Shown here one piece after another: positions 48,754-56,306 of a stretch of DNA of 56,306 bases. The stretch's first letter is position 1. Each line of letters begins with the position of its first letter. The DNA comes from Mycobacterium kyorinense (GTDB lineage: Bacteria; Actinomycetota; Actinomycetes; Mycobacteriales; Mycobacteriaceae), in the NCBI RefSeq assembly GCF_001672775.1, contig NZ_LZKJ01000034.1, forward strand, positions 1 through 56,306, in the 5' to 3' direction. The notes under the pieces were generated by a model. That model was not told the DNA's origin and did no database searches. It was given only the letters and a program-made list of their open reading frames with translations. Made by a program: the position numbers and the translations under genes.

Positions 48754-49536
48754 ATGCCAGGAATGCTCGACGGCAAGGTCGTGGTGATCAGCGGCGTGGG
48801 CCCTGCGCTCGGCACCACGCTGGCCCGGCGTTGTGCCGAGGATGGCGCCGACCTGGTGTTGGCGGCGCGCACCGTCGAGCGACTCGACGATGTTGCCAAG
48901 CAGATCACCGACACCGGACGGCGCGCGGTGGCGGTCTCGACCGACATCACCGACGACGATCAGGTGGCGAATCTCGTGGAGGCTTCGTTAGCCGCCTACG
49001 GCAAGGTCGACGTGCTGATCAACAATGCTTTTCGGGTCCCGTCGATGAAACCGTTGGCCGGCACCACGTTTCAACATATTCGTGATGCCATCGAGCTCAC
49101 CGTGCTCGGCGCATTACGGCTCATTCAGAGTTTCACGCCCGCGCTGGCCGAGTCCAAAGGCTCGATCGTCAACGTCAATTCGATGGTGATCCGGCATTCG
49201 CAGGCCAAATACGGCGCGTACAAGATGGCTAAGTCCGCGCTGCTGTCGATGTCACAGTCACTGGCCACCGAGCTCGGTGACGACGGTATTCGGGTCAATT
49301 CGGTTGCACCAGGCTATATCTGGGGCGACACCCTCAAGGGATACTTCGCCCACCAGGCTGGCAAGTACGGGACTACGGTGGATCAGATTTACGCCGCCAC
49401 CGCCGCGAACTCGGACCTGAAGCGGCTGCCCACCGAGGACGAGGTAGCGTCGGCGATCCTGTTTTTGGCCAGCGATCTGTCCAGTGGCATCACCGGGCAG
49501 ACGCTCGACGTCAACTGCGGTGAGTACAAGGCCTGA
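48754..49536 (+). CDS. Short-chain dehydrogenase/reductase (Rv3530c-like)
   Basis: A 260-residue SDR (VVVISGVGPALGTTLARR, INNAFRVPSM, YGAYKMAKSALLSM). The TGXXXGXG is atypical (SGVGPALGT) but a YxxxK is present. It probably acts on a steroid-related alcohol or ketone. ATG 48754 follows 2 bases after the DUF1214 stop. It overlaps the sulfotransferase by one base (TGATG). Confidence 0.88.
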   Translation: MPGMLDGKVVVISGVGPALGTTLARRCAEDGADLVLAARTVERLDDVAKQITDTGRRAVAVSTDITDDDQVANLVEASLAAYGKVDVLINNAFRVPSMKPLAGTTFQHIRDAIELTVLGALRLIQSFTPALAESKGSIVNVNSMVIRHSQAKYGAYKMAKSALLSMSQSLATELGDDGIRVNSVAPGYIWGDTLKGYFAHQAGKYGTTVDQIYAATAANSDLKRLPTEDEVASAILFLASDLSSGITGQTLDVNCGEYKA

Positions 49537-50681
49537 TGACCTCGCGAACCAACGTCGGCACCGTCGACGACTTGCACGCCTCGGCGACCAAGTTGGTTGG
49601 GCTGGACGATTTCGGCACCGACGACGATAACTACCGGGAAGCGCTCGGCGTGCTGCTCGAGTCCTACCAGCGGGAGGCCGACCTCACCGAACTGGGCAGC
49701 AAGATGAACCGGTTCTTCTTGCGTGGCGCACTGGTGGCCCGCTTGCTGTCCCAAGCCGCCTGGCAGCAATTCCCCGAGCATGCCGACGTCGTGATCGAGC
49801 GGCCGATCTTCGTCACCGGGCTGCCGCGCACCGGCACGACCGCCCTGCACCGGTTGCTCGGCGCCGATCCCGCTCATCAGGGCCTGCAGATGTGGCTGGC
49901 CGAGTACCCGCAGCCGCGTCCTCCGCGCGAAACCTGGGACTCCAACCCGGTTTTCCAGCAACTTCAAGCTCAGTTCTCTCATCACCACGAGGAGAATCCG
50001 GGCTATACCGGACTGCACTTCATGACCGCCGACGAGCTCGAGGAGTGCTGGCAGTTGCTGCGCCAGTCCCTGCATTCGGTGTCGTATGAAACCCTGGCAC
50101 ACCTGCCGAGCTACGCACGATGGCTGTCCGCGCAAGATTGGGGACCGTCATATCGCCGGCACCGCAAAAACTTGCAGTTGATCGGCCTGCACGAGGCCGA
50201 GAAGCGGTGGGTGCTGAAGAATCCTAGCCATCTGTTCGCGCTGGACGCGCTGATGGCCACCTACCCCGACGCACTTGTCGTGCAGTGCCACCGGCCCGCC
50301 GAGACCATCATGGCGTCCATGTGCTCGCTGGCCCAGCACACCACTGACGGATGGTCGAACAGCTTCGTCGGCGCCCAGATCGGTGAGGACGCGATGGAAA
50401 CCTGGTCGCGCGGTCTGCAGCTGTTCAACGCAGAGCGCGCTAAACACGATCCGGCTCAGTTCTGCGACGTCGACTACGCCGACTTCGTGGCCGATCCGCT
50501 GGCCACCGTCGAGTGGATCTACCGTCAGTTCGGCATACCGTTGTCCGATGCCGCCCGAGAAGCCATGGCGCACAGCCAAGCCCAGAGCAAGAGCGGTCCA
50601 CGCGCACCCAAACACACTTACTCGCTGGCCGACTACGGGTTGACCGCCGATGAGGTCAGGGAACGCTTCGCCGGGCTGTGA
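49536..50681 (+). CDS. Sulfotransferase (Rv3529c-like)
   Basis: A 381-residue sulfotransferase with the PAPS 5'-phosphosulfate loop PIFVTGLPRTGTTALHRLL and the 3'-phosphate region ALVVQCHRPAETIMASMCSL. It probably sulfates a small hydroxylated compound; the acceptor is unknown. It ends the KstR-box operon. A minus-strand gene begins convergently at 50685. Confidence 0.88.
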   Translation: MTSRTNVGTVDDLHASATKLVGLDDFGTDDDNYREALGVLLESYQREADLTELGSKMNRFFLRGALVARLLSQAAWQQFPEHADVVIERPIFVTGLPRTGTTALHRLLGADPAHQGLQMWLAEYPQPRPPRETWDSNPVFQQLQAQFSHHHEENPGYTGLHFMTADELEECWQLLRQSLHSVSYETLAHLPSYARWLSAQDWGPSYRRHRKNLQLIGLHEAEKRWVLKNPSHLFALDALMATYPDALVVQCHRPAETIMASMCSLAQHTTDGWSNSFVGAQIGEDAMETWSRGLQLFNAERAKHDPAQFCDVDYADFVADPLATVEWIYRQFGIPLSDAAREAMAHSQAQSKSGPRAPKHTYSLADYGLTADEVRERFAGL

Positions 50682-50684
50682 TCG

Positions 50685-51146
50685 CTAGCCGTCGCCGGGG
50701 GCCGGCGCGCTGGACACTTCCTCCAAACAGCCCTCGGCGACTGCGTGTTTGATGCTGTCGGCCAGCTTCGGACAGGACCGGGCGCGGCTGCTGTGCCCCC
50801 CTTCGGCGCGCAGGTCGGCGAAGAATGCGCAACGCTGCGCCGCCTCGGAATTCCACTGCACCGCAGTATGTCCCGGCCCGAGCTTCTTGACGGCAACCGT
50901 TGCGTGGCAGAACCGGCAGTCCACCGGCACCAGGCCCGACGAGAGGTAGCGTTCGCGGTCGGCGCGGGTGGATTCGGCGATAGCGGCGGCGCGCTGGGGG
51001 TCGTTGGCGAAATCCGGTGCCTTCGCCCAGCGGCCGCTGGCGGGATCGCCCGAAGAAGCGTGGTGGTCGTCGTCGTGCGGGCCGTGCAGGGCCAACATCG
51101 ACCGGGCCAGCTGGTCGACGTCGGGCGGCTGCTCGCTGCCGGTCAT
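50685..51146 (-). CDS. Cys/His-rich small protein coupled to kshA (Rv3527-like)
   Basis: A 153-residue soluble protein of unknown function with clustered putative metal ligands: Cys77, Cys80, His81, His93, Cys106, His118, Cys125, Cys140 (CRFCHATV, CAFFADLRAEGGHSS, CPKL). ATG 51146 overlaps the kshA stop (ATGA), so it is coupled. It may bind zinc or an iron-sulfur cluster; this is an inference. It corresponds to Rv3527 of M. tuberculosis. Confidence 0.82.
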   Translation of the reverse strand: MTGSEQPPDVDQLARSMLALHGPHDDDHHASSGDPASGRWAKAPDFANDPQRAAAIAESTRADRERYLSSGLVPVDCRFCHATVAVKKLGPGHTAVQWNSEAAQRCAFFADLRAEGGHSSRARSCPKLADSIKHAVAEGCLEEVSSAPAPGDG

Positions 51147-52297
51147 GACGAGCCCTGTTCGGCCTTCTCTTTCTCTTCGGCCTGGCGTTTGAGGTTCTCC
51201 TCGACCTCGACGTGCCACTTCTCGTTGGCCACAGTGGTGTCGACCTCGATCTCGAAGCGGTCGGTCATCTCCGGTGTGACGTCGGCGGCGTCGACATAGA
51301 ACTGTTGGTACCACCGGCGCATCTGGTAGACCGCGCCGTCCTCTTCGACGAGCAGCGGATTGTCGATGCGGGTCTTGTGTTTCCAGATTTCGACGTCCTG
51401 CAAAAAGCCCTTGCTGACCCCGTCGGTCATCGCATCGGCGAGCTTCTCGGTCATCGCTTCGTCCATGCCCTTGGGCTTTTCGACGATCACGCCCCACTGC
51501 AGGACGAACTTCTCCTGGGTCACCGGGTAGTGGCAGTTGATCAGGATCGATTCGGCTTTGTAGCCGCCGTAGCTGTTGTGCAGCCAGTTGATCATGAACG
51601 ACGGCCCGAAGTAACTTGCCTCCGAATCCAGGTGTGCCTCTCCGTAGGTGGTGCCCATGTCGTTCACGTCGGGCCGACCGACATTGTGTAGGTACTGCGA
51701 GGCGATGTGGCCCTCAAAGACGTTCTTGAAATACGTGGGCAGCCCGTAGTGGATGTAGAAGAAGTGCGCCATGTCGGTGACGTTGTCGATGATGTCGCGG
51801 CAGTTGGAGTTGATCTCCATGCTGTTCCATCGCCAATCGGTCCACTCACCGCCAGACCACTCCGGGATCTCCGGGATCCGCACCTCGTCCGGTGGCGGGT
51901 TGCCCTCGTGGTCGTGCCAGACGAACAGCAGCCCGCCGCGCACGTCGGTGGTCCAGGCGCGGGTGCGGGCCAGCCGCGGCGTGCGCTTGGCGTAGGGCAC
52001 CAGTTTGCACTTCCCGTCACCGCCCCAGCGCCAATCGTGGAATGGGCAGGCAAGTTCATCGCCCTTGATGGTGCCCTGCGCCAAGTTGCCGCCCATGTGG
52101 CGGCAATAGCCGTCGAGGACCTTCAGATCCCCGTGCGAGTCGGCGAACACGACGAGGTGGGTGCCGAAGATCTCGATGCCGTGGGGCTGCCCGTCCAGGA
52201 AGTTCTTGACTGGGCCCAAGCAATGCCAACCCCGGGCGTACCTGTCGGGCAGGGTGCCTGTGTCGATCTCGCGAATGCCGGCCGTCTCGGTAGCCAT
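51143..52297 (-). CDS. kshA: KshA, oxygenase of 3-ketosteroid 9-alpha-hydroxylase
   Basis: A 384-residue Rieske oxygenase. The [2Fe-2S] ligands are Cys65, His67, Cys84, His87 (YCRHMGGN and CPFHDW), and the mononuclear iron region is DNVTDMAHFFYIHYG. It receives electrons from KshB (7081-8148) and hydroxylates C9 of KstD products. The divergent carbonic-anhydrase-like gene shares its KstR box (52328-52341). Confidence 0.96.
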   Translation of the reverse strand: MATETAGIREIDTGTLPDRYARGWHCLGPVKNFLDGQPHGIEIFGTHLVVFADSHGDLKVLDGYCRHMGGNLAQGTIKGDELACPFHDWRWGGDGKCKLVPYAKRTPRLARTRAWTTDVRGGLLFVWHDHEGNPPPDEVRIPEIPEWSGGEWTDWRWNSMEINSNCRDIIDNVTDMAHFFYIHYGLPTYFKNVFEGHIASQYLHNVGRPDVNDMGTTYGEAHLDSEASYFGPSFMINWLHNSYGGYKAESILINCHYPVTQEKFVLQWGVIVEKPKGMDEAMTEKLADAMTDGVSKGFLQDVEIWKHKTRIDNPLLVEEDGAVYQMRRWYQQFYVDAADVTPEMTDRFEIEVDTTVANEKWHVEVEENLKRQAEEKEKAEQGSS

Positions 52298-52327
52298 CCC
52301 ACGCCTCCAACTTCGTCAGCTTCTAAC

Positions 52328-52341
52328 TAGAACACGTTACA
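52328..52341. promoter_or_regulatory. KstR operator between kshA and the carbonic-anhydrase-like gene
   Basis: TAGAACACGTTACA matches the KstR box with two degenerate right-hand bases. It lies 30 bp upstream of kshA and 71 bp upstream of the gene at 52413. Confidence 0.85.
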
Positions 52342-52412
52342 GTTTTTCCATCGGATCGCGCAATCACGGCCGCTCTCACTAGGGCCTACCCGCTCTGAGG
52401 TATATCTGAACG

Positions 52413-52937
52413 ATGCCGTTGTTTTCCTTCGAAGGCCGCGCGCCAAAGGTCGATCCCACTGCCTTTGTTGCGCCTACCGCGACGTTGATCGGTGATGTGA
52501 CGATCGAAGCCGGCGCGTCAGTGTGGTTCAACGCCGTACTGCGCGCCGACTACGGGCCGGTCGTCGTGCGCGAGGGCGCCAATGTTCAGGACGGATCGGT
52601 GTTGCATTCACCGCCGGGCATCCCGGTCGACATCGGCCCAGGGGCCACGGTGGCCCATATGTGCACCATCCACGGCGTGCACGTCGGGGCCGAGGCGTTG
52701 ATCGCCAACCACGCCACGGTCTTGGACGGGGCGGTGATCGGTGCGCGCAGCATGGTCGCAGCCGGTGCGCTCGTGCTCGGTGGCACGAAGATTCCCGACG
52801 AGGTCCTGGTGGTGGGAGCACCGGCCACGGTGAAGGGGCCGATTGCAGGCACCGGCGCCGAGATGTGGGTGAAGGCCAATCCGCAGGCGTATCAGGATCT
52901 GGGCCGCCGTTATTTGACCGGGCTGGAACCGCTCTAG
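52413..52937 (+). CDS. Gamma-carbonic-anhydrase-like left-handed beta-helix protein
   Basis: A 174-residue hexapeptide-repeat protein. Three zinc-ligand histidines appear conserved: His65 (DGSVLHSPPG), His82 and His87 (VAHMCTIHG). The spacing of the last two matches the Cam enzyme. It corresponds to Rv3525c. Whether it is a real anhydrase or an acetyltransferase-like enzyme is open. It ends at 52937 tail to tail with the KSI-like gene, with a shared CTAG. Confidence 0.85.
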   Translation: MPLFSFEGRAPKVDPTAFVAPTATLIGDVTIEAGASVWFNAVLRADYGPVVVREGANVQDGSVLHSPPGIPVDIGPGATVAHMCTIHGVHVGAEALIANHATVLDGAVIGARSMVAAGALVLGGTKIPDEVLVVGAPATVKGPIAGTGAEMWVKANPQAYQDLGRRYLTGLEPL

Positions 52938-53338
52938 ATTTTGCGCGCGGACGCCGTCGCGCGGTCGACCTCCCAATACGCGCGCAGGGCAACCAGCTTG
53001 CCGTCGTCGTCGGCTTTGTAGGTGAAGACGCCGTCGGTGGTGATTCGGTACCCGCCCATGGTGATCACGATGTTGCCGACGTTGGCTTCCTCGTTCCCAC
53101 ACTGGAAGGTGTCGAGGAAGTTGAACTCGATCTTGTCGGTCGGGGCGATCGCCTTGTCCCAGAACGCCGAGATGGCGTCGCGGCCGCGGTAGCCCTTACC
53201 CTCCGGGTCGAAATGCGACGGGCCGATGGGGTCTTCGACGATCGCGTCGTCGGCGAACACCGCCAGCCACGCGTCTTTGTCGCGGGCGGCGACGGCGTCG
53301 CGGGAGCGCTGGCCGGCCAGGTGGGCGTTGTTGGTCAT
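52934..53338 (-). CDS. Ketosteroid-isomerase-like (NTF2-fold) protein
   Basis: A 134-residue protein whose FADDAIVEDPIG aligns with the KSI active-site segment ADDATVEDP. Asp36 corresponds to the catalytic Asp40 of P. putida KSI. The Tyr16 position is Ser12 here, so isomerase activity is uncertain. ATG 53338 overlaps the LLM stop (ATGA), so it is the last gene of the ltp4-ltp3-LLM-KSI operon. Confidence 0.8.
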   Translation of the reverse strand: MTNNAHLAGQRSRDAVAARDKDAWLAVFADDAIVEDPIGPSHFDPEGKGYRGRDAISAFWDKAIAPTDKIEFNFLDTFQCGNEEANVGNIVITMGGYRITTDGVFTYKADDDGKLVALRAYWEVDRATASARKI

Positions 53339-54216
53339 TTGTCCTGCCATCCCGAGTGGATGTACGTGTCGGCGAAGCGCTTCAGCGAGTCTTTCTTCTT
53401 GTCCAGCGGCGCGTCGAAGCCCAGCCCGTCGAACACCCACGGGATGACGATGTTGTCGGTCACCCCGATGTCAGCAAGTTCGCGATGGCCGTCGACGCCG
53501 AACTTGTCGATGCACACCGCCTGGTATTCGAAAGGAACGTCAGCTCGGCCGTATTCGGAAAGCAATGCCCTGAGCTTGCCGATGGTCTCGGCTAGTTGGT
53601 CTGCGGTCATCATCGCGCTGGTCCAGCCGTCGCTGACCCGGGCCGCGCGCTTGAGTGCGACGTCGGTGTGGCCGCCGACGTAGAACGGCACCGGCTGGCT
53701 GGGCGCCGGGCTCATCTGCAGTCGGTCGAAGTCGTAGAACTCGCCGTGGAATTCGACCATCCCGCCGCCCAGCACCAGTTTGATGACCTCGATCATCTCG
53801 TCGACGCGAGCGCCGCGGCGTTTGTACGGAACGCCACACCATTCGAATTCCTCCGGGGCCCAGCCGATCCCGACGCCGAAGCCAAACCGGTTGCCGGTCA
53901 GGTTGGCCACCGAGCCGACCTGGCGAGCCAGCAGCAGCGGGTTGCGCGAGCCGAGTTTCATCACGTTGGTGTAGAACCGCAGCGTCGAGGTGACCGCTCC
54001 CATCGCACCGGCTGCGATCAGCGGATCCACCCACGGGGTGTCCTCGTTCCACATCCGCGACCCATCGGGGGTATACGGGTAATCGGCGGCGGCCTTTTCC
54101 ATGTAGAACAGCGAGTCGGGCAGCGCGATGGCGTCGAAGCCCACCTCTTCGGCGGTCTTGGCCAGCTCGGTCAGCTGGTCGATCGGACCCATCGCGACGC
54201 TGCAGGTGTACTTCAT
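53335..54216 (-). CDS. LLM-class oxidoreductase (Rv3520c-like)
   Basis: A 293-residue luciferase-like F420-type oxidoreductase (AMGPIDQLTELAKTAEEVGFD, NRFGFGVGIGWAPEEFEW, PFYVGGHTDVALKRAARV). ATG 54216 (MKYTC) is used; a longer reading enters ltp3. It overlaps ltp3 and the KSI gene by four bases each. In M. tuberculosis Rv3520c is divergent from this group; here it lies inside the operon. Confidence 0.87.
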   Translation of the reverse strand: MKYTCSVAMGPIDQLTELAKTAEEVGFDAIALPDSLFYMEKAAADYPYTPDGSRMWNEDTPWVDPLIAAGAMGAVTSTLRFYTNVMKLGSRNPLLLARQVGSVANLTGNRFGFGVGIGWAPEEFEWCGVPYKRRGARVDEMIEVIKLVLGGGMVEFHGEFYDFDRLQMSPAPSQPVPFYVGGHTDVALKRAARVSDGWTSAMMTADQLAETIGKLRALLSEYGRADVPFEYQAVCIDKFGVDGHRELADIGVTDNIVIPWVFDGLGFDAPLDKKKDSLKRFADTYIHSGWQDK

Positions 54217-55382
54217 GGCTTGTCTGCTCCGACGACCCACATCGAGTAGTACTGCGATCCACCGCCGTAGGCATGACCCAGAGCTTTGCGGGCACCCGGA
54301 ACCTGGTGTGCCTCACCCTTGCCCATCACCTGGATGGCCGCCTCGGCGAACCGGATCAGGCCCGAGGCGCCGATCGGGTTCGACGACAGCACGCCGCCGG
54401 AGGCGTTGAGCGGGATGCGCCCGCCGATTGCGGTTTCGCCGGCCTCGGTGAGCTTCCAGCCCTCGCCTTCGGGGGCGAACCCGAGGTTTTCCAGCCACAT
54501 CGGCTCGAACCAGGAGAACGGCACGTAGATCTCGGCCGCGTCGATTTCGTCGATCGGGCTGGTGATACCCGCGGCCTTCCACAGTGCCTTGGCGGCGTCG
54601 CGGCCGGCCTGCGGGTTGACTTGGTCGCGGCCGGAGTACGCCAGCGGCTCGGTGCGCAACGCGGTGGCGTGAATCCATGCCACCGGCTGGCCGTCGGCGA
54701 CGCGTTTGTCGGCGGCGTCCTCGTTGCCGATCACCACCGCACAGGCGCCGTCGGACGACGGGCAGGTCTCGTCGAAGCGGATGGGGTCCCACAGCATCTG
54801 CGACGACATCACCTTGTCCAGCGTGATGTCCGGTTGATGCAAATGCGCCAGCGGATTCTTGGCGCCGTTCAGCCGGTCCTTGACCGCCACCATCGCGCCG
54901 ATGTGGGTCGGCGCGCCGGATCGGCGGATGTAGGAGCGCACATGCGGCGCGAAATAGCCTCCTGCGCCGGCGCCGACCGGCTTGGTGAACGGCACGGGAA
55001 TACTCAACGCCCACATGGCATTTGATTCGGACTGCTTTTCCCAGGCCATCGCCAGCACTCGGCGGTACTTACCGGACTGCACCAGGCTGGCCGCCACCAC
55101 GCCGGTCGACCCGCCCACCGATCCCGCGGTGTGCACGCGGATCAGCGGCTTGCCGGTCGCGCCGACGGCGTCGGCCATGAACAGCTCCGGCATCATCACG
55201 CCCTCGAAGAAGTCGGGCGCCTTGCCGACCACCACGGCGTCGATGTCTGCCATGGTCGAACCGGAGTCGGCCAATGCCTTGTCGATAGCCTCGCGAACCA
55301 GGCCGTTCATCGAGACGTCCTGGCGCTTGGCGACGTACTTCGTCTGTCCGGTGCCGAGCACCGCCGCAAGCTGGCCTGCCAT
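54213..55382 (-). CDS. ltp3: Ltp3, thiolase-fold lipid-transfer-like protein
   Basis: A 389-residue thiolase-superfamily protein (AAVLGTGQTKYVAKR, RVHTAGSVGGSTGVVAASL, YVPFSWFEPMWLENLGF, NASGGVLSSNPIGASGLIRFAEAA). The usual thiolase Cys is replaced by the small residues in HTAGSVGGST, as expected for non-thiolase members of this group that act as retro-aldolases. It is one base from ltp4 and overlaps the LLM gene (ATGA). Confidence 0.88.
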   Translation of the reverse strand: MAGQLAAVLGTGQTKYVAKRQDVSMNGLVREAIDKALADSGSTMADIDAVVVGKAPDFFEGVMMPELFMADAVGATGKPLIRVHTAGSVGGSTGVVAASLVQSGKYRRVLAMAWEKQSESNAMWALSIPVPFTKPVGAGAGGYFAPHVRSYIRRSGAPTHIGAMVAVKDRLNGAKNPLAHLHQPDITLDKVMSSQMLWDPIRFDETCPSSDGACAVVIGNEDAADKRVADGQPVAWIHATALRTEPLAYSGRDQVNPQAGRDAAKALWKAAGITSPIDEIDAAEIYVPFSWFEPMWLENLGFAPEGEGWKLTEAGETAIGGRIPLNASGGVLSSNPIGASGLIRFAEAAIQVMGKGEAHQVPGARKALGHAYGGGSQYYSMWVVGADKP

Positions 55383-55383
55383 C

Positions 55384-56306
55384 TTATTTCCCTTCCAGCA
55401 CGGCGACGAGATTCTGTTGCAACACCGGCCCACTGGTCGCGTGCGCCAGCACCCGCCCTGCGGAGCCGTCGAAAATGTGTTGTGCGGCAAAGCCAATGCG
55501 CTCCAGCCCGGCAGAGAACATCGGGTTGGCCGCCAGTACGCCACCGGACGGGTTGACCTTCGTCGACGACGGCAGACCGATCGCCTCGGTCAGGATCAGT
55601 TGCTGATGGGTGAACGGCGCATAGATCTCGGCCACCTCGATCGAGCCGGGGTCTCCTCCCGTCGCGGCCTTGGCGGACGCCTCCGTCGACGGTGACGTGG
55701 TCAGCTCCCGGGCACCGAGGACCGGAGTCTCGATGCGGTGCTCGAACCCGGTGATCCAGGCGGGATTCTCCCGCAGTTCGCGGGCCTTGTCGCCGGCAGC
55801 CAGCACGATTGCCGACGCGCCGTCGGTGATCGGCGCAATGTCATGGCGCCGAAGGGGATCGGCGAAGAACGGCCGGGCCAGCAGCTCGTCGATGCTCTTG
55901 GCAGGCTTCTCGGAGTCGGTGCGCTCCGCAACCGCGAACGAGTCCAGCGCCACTTGCGCCATTTGCTCGGCCGTCCACTTGCCGGCGTCCAGGCCGAAGC
56001 GGGCCTGAAGCCCCGCCATCGAAACGGAGTCCGGCCACAGCGGTGCGACGGTGTACGGATCGGTCTGCATCGCCAGGACCCGGCGCAAGGTGCCGGCGGA
56101 CGACTTGCCGAAGCCGTAGACCAGCGCCGTGTCGACCTCACCGGTCAGCAGCTTGATGTAGGCCTCGTACAGCGCCCAGGCGGCGTCCATCTCCACGTGC
56201 GACTCGTTGATCGGGGGCACCGCCCCGATCGAGTCGATCGCGGAGATGAACGAAAACGCGCGACCGGCAAGGTAATCCGACGAGCCGGAGCACCAGAAGC
56301 CGATGT
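55384..56306 (-). CDS. ltp4: Ltp4, thiolase-fold lipid-transfer-like protein, 5' end cut by the window
   Basis: The minus strand is open from 55384 to the window end. The peptide at the cut starts IGFWCSGSSDYLAGRAF and continues through ESHVEMDAAWALYEAYIKLL, matching the N-terminal third of the family. The C-terminus has VNPSGGVLAANPMFSAGLERIGFAA. The real start lies beyond 56306. It partners Ltp3, one base downstream. Confidence 0.87.
   Translation of the reverse strand, partial: IGFWCSGSSDYLAGRAFSFISAIDSIGAVPPINESHVEMDAAWALYEAYIKLLTGEVDTALVYGFGKSSAGTLRRVLAMQTDPYTVAPLWPDSVSMAGLQARFGLDAGKWTAEQMAQVALDSFAVAERTDSEKPAKSIDELLARPFFADPLRRHDIAPITDGASAIVLAAGDKARELRENPAWITGFEHRIETPVLGARELTTSPSTEASAKAATGGDPGSIEVAEIYAPFTHQQLILTEAIGLPSSTKVNPSGGVLAANPMFSAGLERIGFAAQHIFDGSAGRVLAHATSGPVLQQNLVAVLEGK

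Overview
The window is high-GC DNA from a slow-growing-type mycobacterium that is not M. tuberculosis. It carries a nearly complete cholesterol/steroid catabolic region. Almost every enzyme has a recognisable counterpart in the M. tuberculosis block Rv3520c-Rv3577, in nearly the same relative order. Gene names here rest on recognition of protein sequence from memory plus this synteny. No search was run.

Layout. 1-3.4 kb: a cut and apparently rearranged arsenite-permease gene, a metallo-beta-lactamase-fold hydrolase, an orphan 5-oxoprolinase subunit A and a LacI-type regulator. 3.5-6.5 kb: the repressor gene kstR and divergent fadE34 around a perfect KstR operator. 6.5-11.8 kb: a secreted protein, kshB, and the ring A/B operon hsaA-hsaD-hsaC-hsaB. 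11.8-18.9 kb (minus strand): the C/D-ring operon fadD3-fadE31-fadE32-fadE33-aspB, ending in an uncharacterised 416-residue gene coupled to aspB. 18.9-22.6 kb (plus): fadE30-ipdF-kstR2-fadA6, with a KstR2 operator shared with fadD3. 22.6-24.7 kb: a TetR/SRPBCC/DUF899 cassette bracketed by copies of a palindromic repeat. 24.7-30.9 kb: the second KstR2-controlled divergon, echA20-ipdA-ipdB-ipdC facing two SDR genes and an epimerase-like gene. 30.9-39.5 kb: fadA5-NTF2-ddn-ddn-like facing cyp125-chsE1-chsE2-chsH2-chsH1-ltp2, which remove the side chain. 39.5-40.5 kb: a frameshifted DUF559-type gene flanked by paired 26-bp palindromes. 40.5-45.9 kb: kstD-chsH3 facing hsaE-hsaG-hsaF. 45.8-47.5 kb: a luciferase-like oxidoreductase gene and two small secreted proteins. 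47.6-50.7 kb: a KstR-box operon of DUF1214, SDR and sulfotransferase genes. 50.7-56.3 kb: kshA with its Cys/His-rich partner facing a gamma-carbonic-anhydrase-like gene, then ltp4-ltp3-LLM-KSI (ltp4 cut by the window end).

How the genes work together. CYP125 oxidises the side chain, and FadA5, ChsE1/E2, ChsH1/H2, Ltp2, FadE34 and ChsH3 shorten it by beta-oxidation and a retro-aldol step. KstD and KshA/KshB open ring B. HsaA/B/C/D cleave ring A, and HsaE/F/G process the C5 piece. FadD3, FadE30, IpdF, EchA20, IpdA/B/C, FadE31-33 and FadA6 degrade rings C and D. KstR boxes of the form TAGAACACGTTCTA occur at six loci (eight sites), and KstR2 boxes of the form AGCAAGNNCTTGNT at two.

The most distinctive points are what differs from M. 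tuberculosis. All four PPE genes, nat and fdxB are missing from their usual slots. Several unassigned genes (11832-13082, 29927-30922, 31862-32233, 52934-53338) are built into the operons with overlapping or near-touching ends. No intergenic stretch exceeds about 200 bases.
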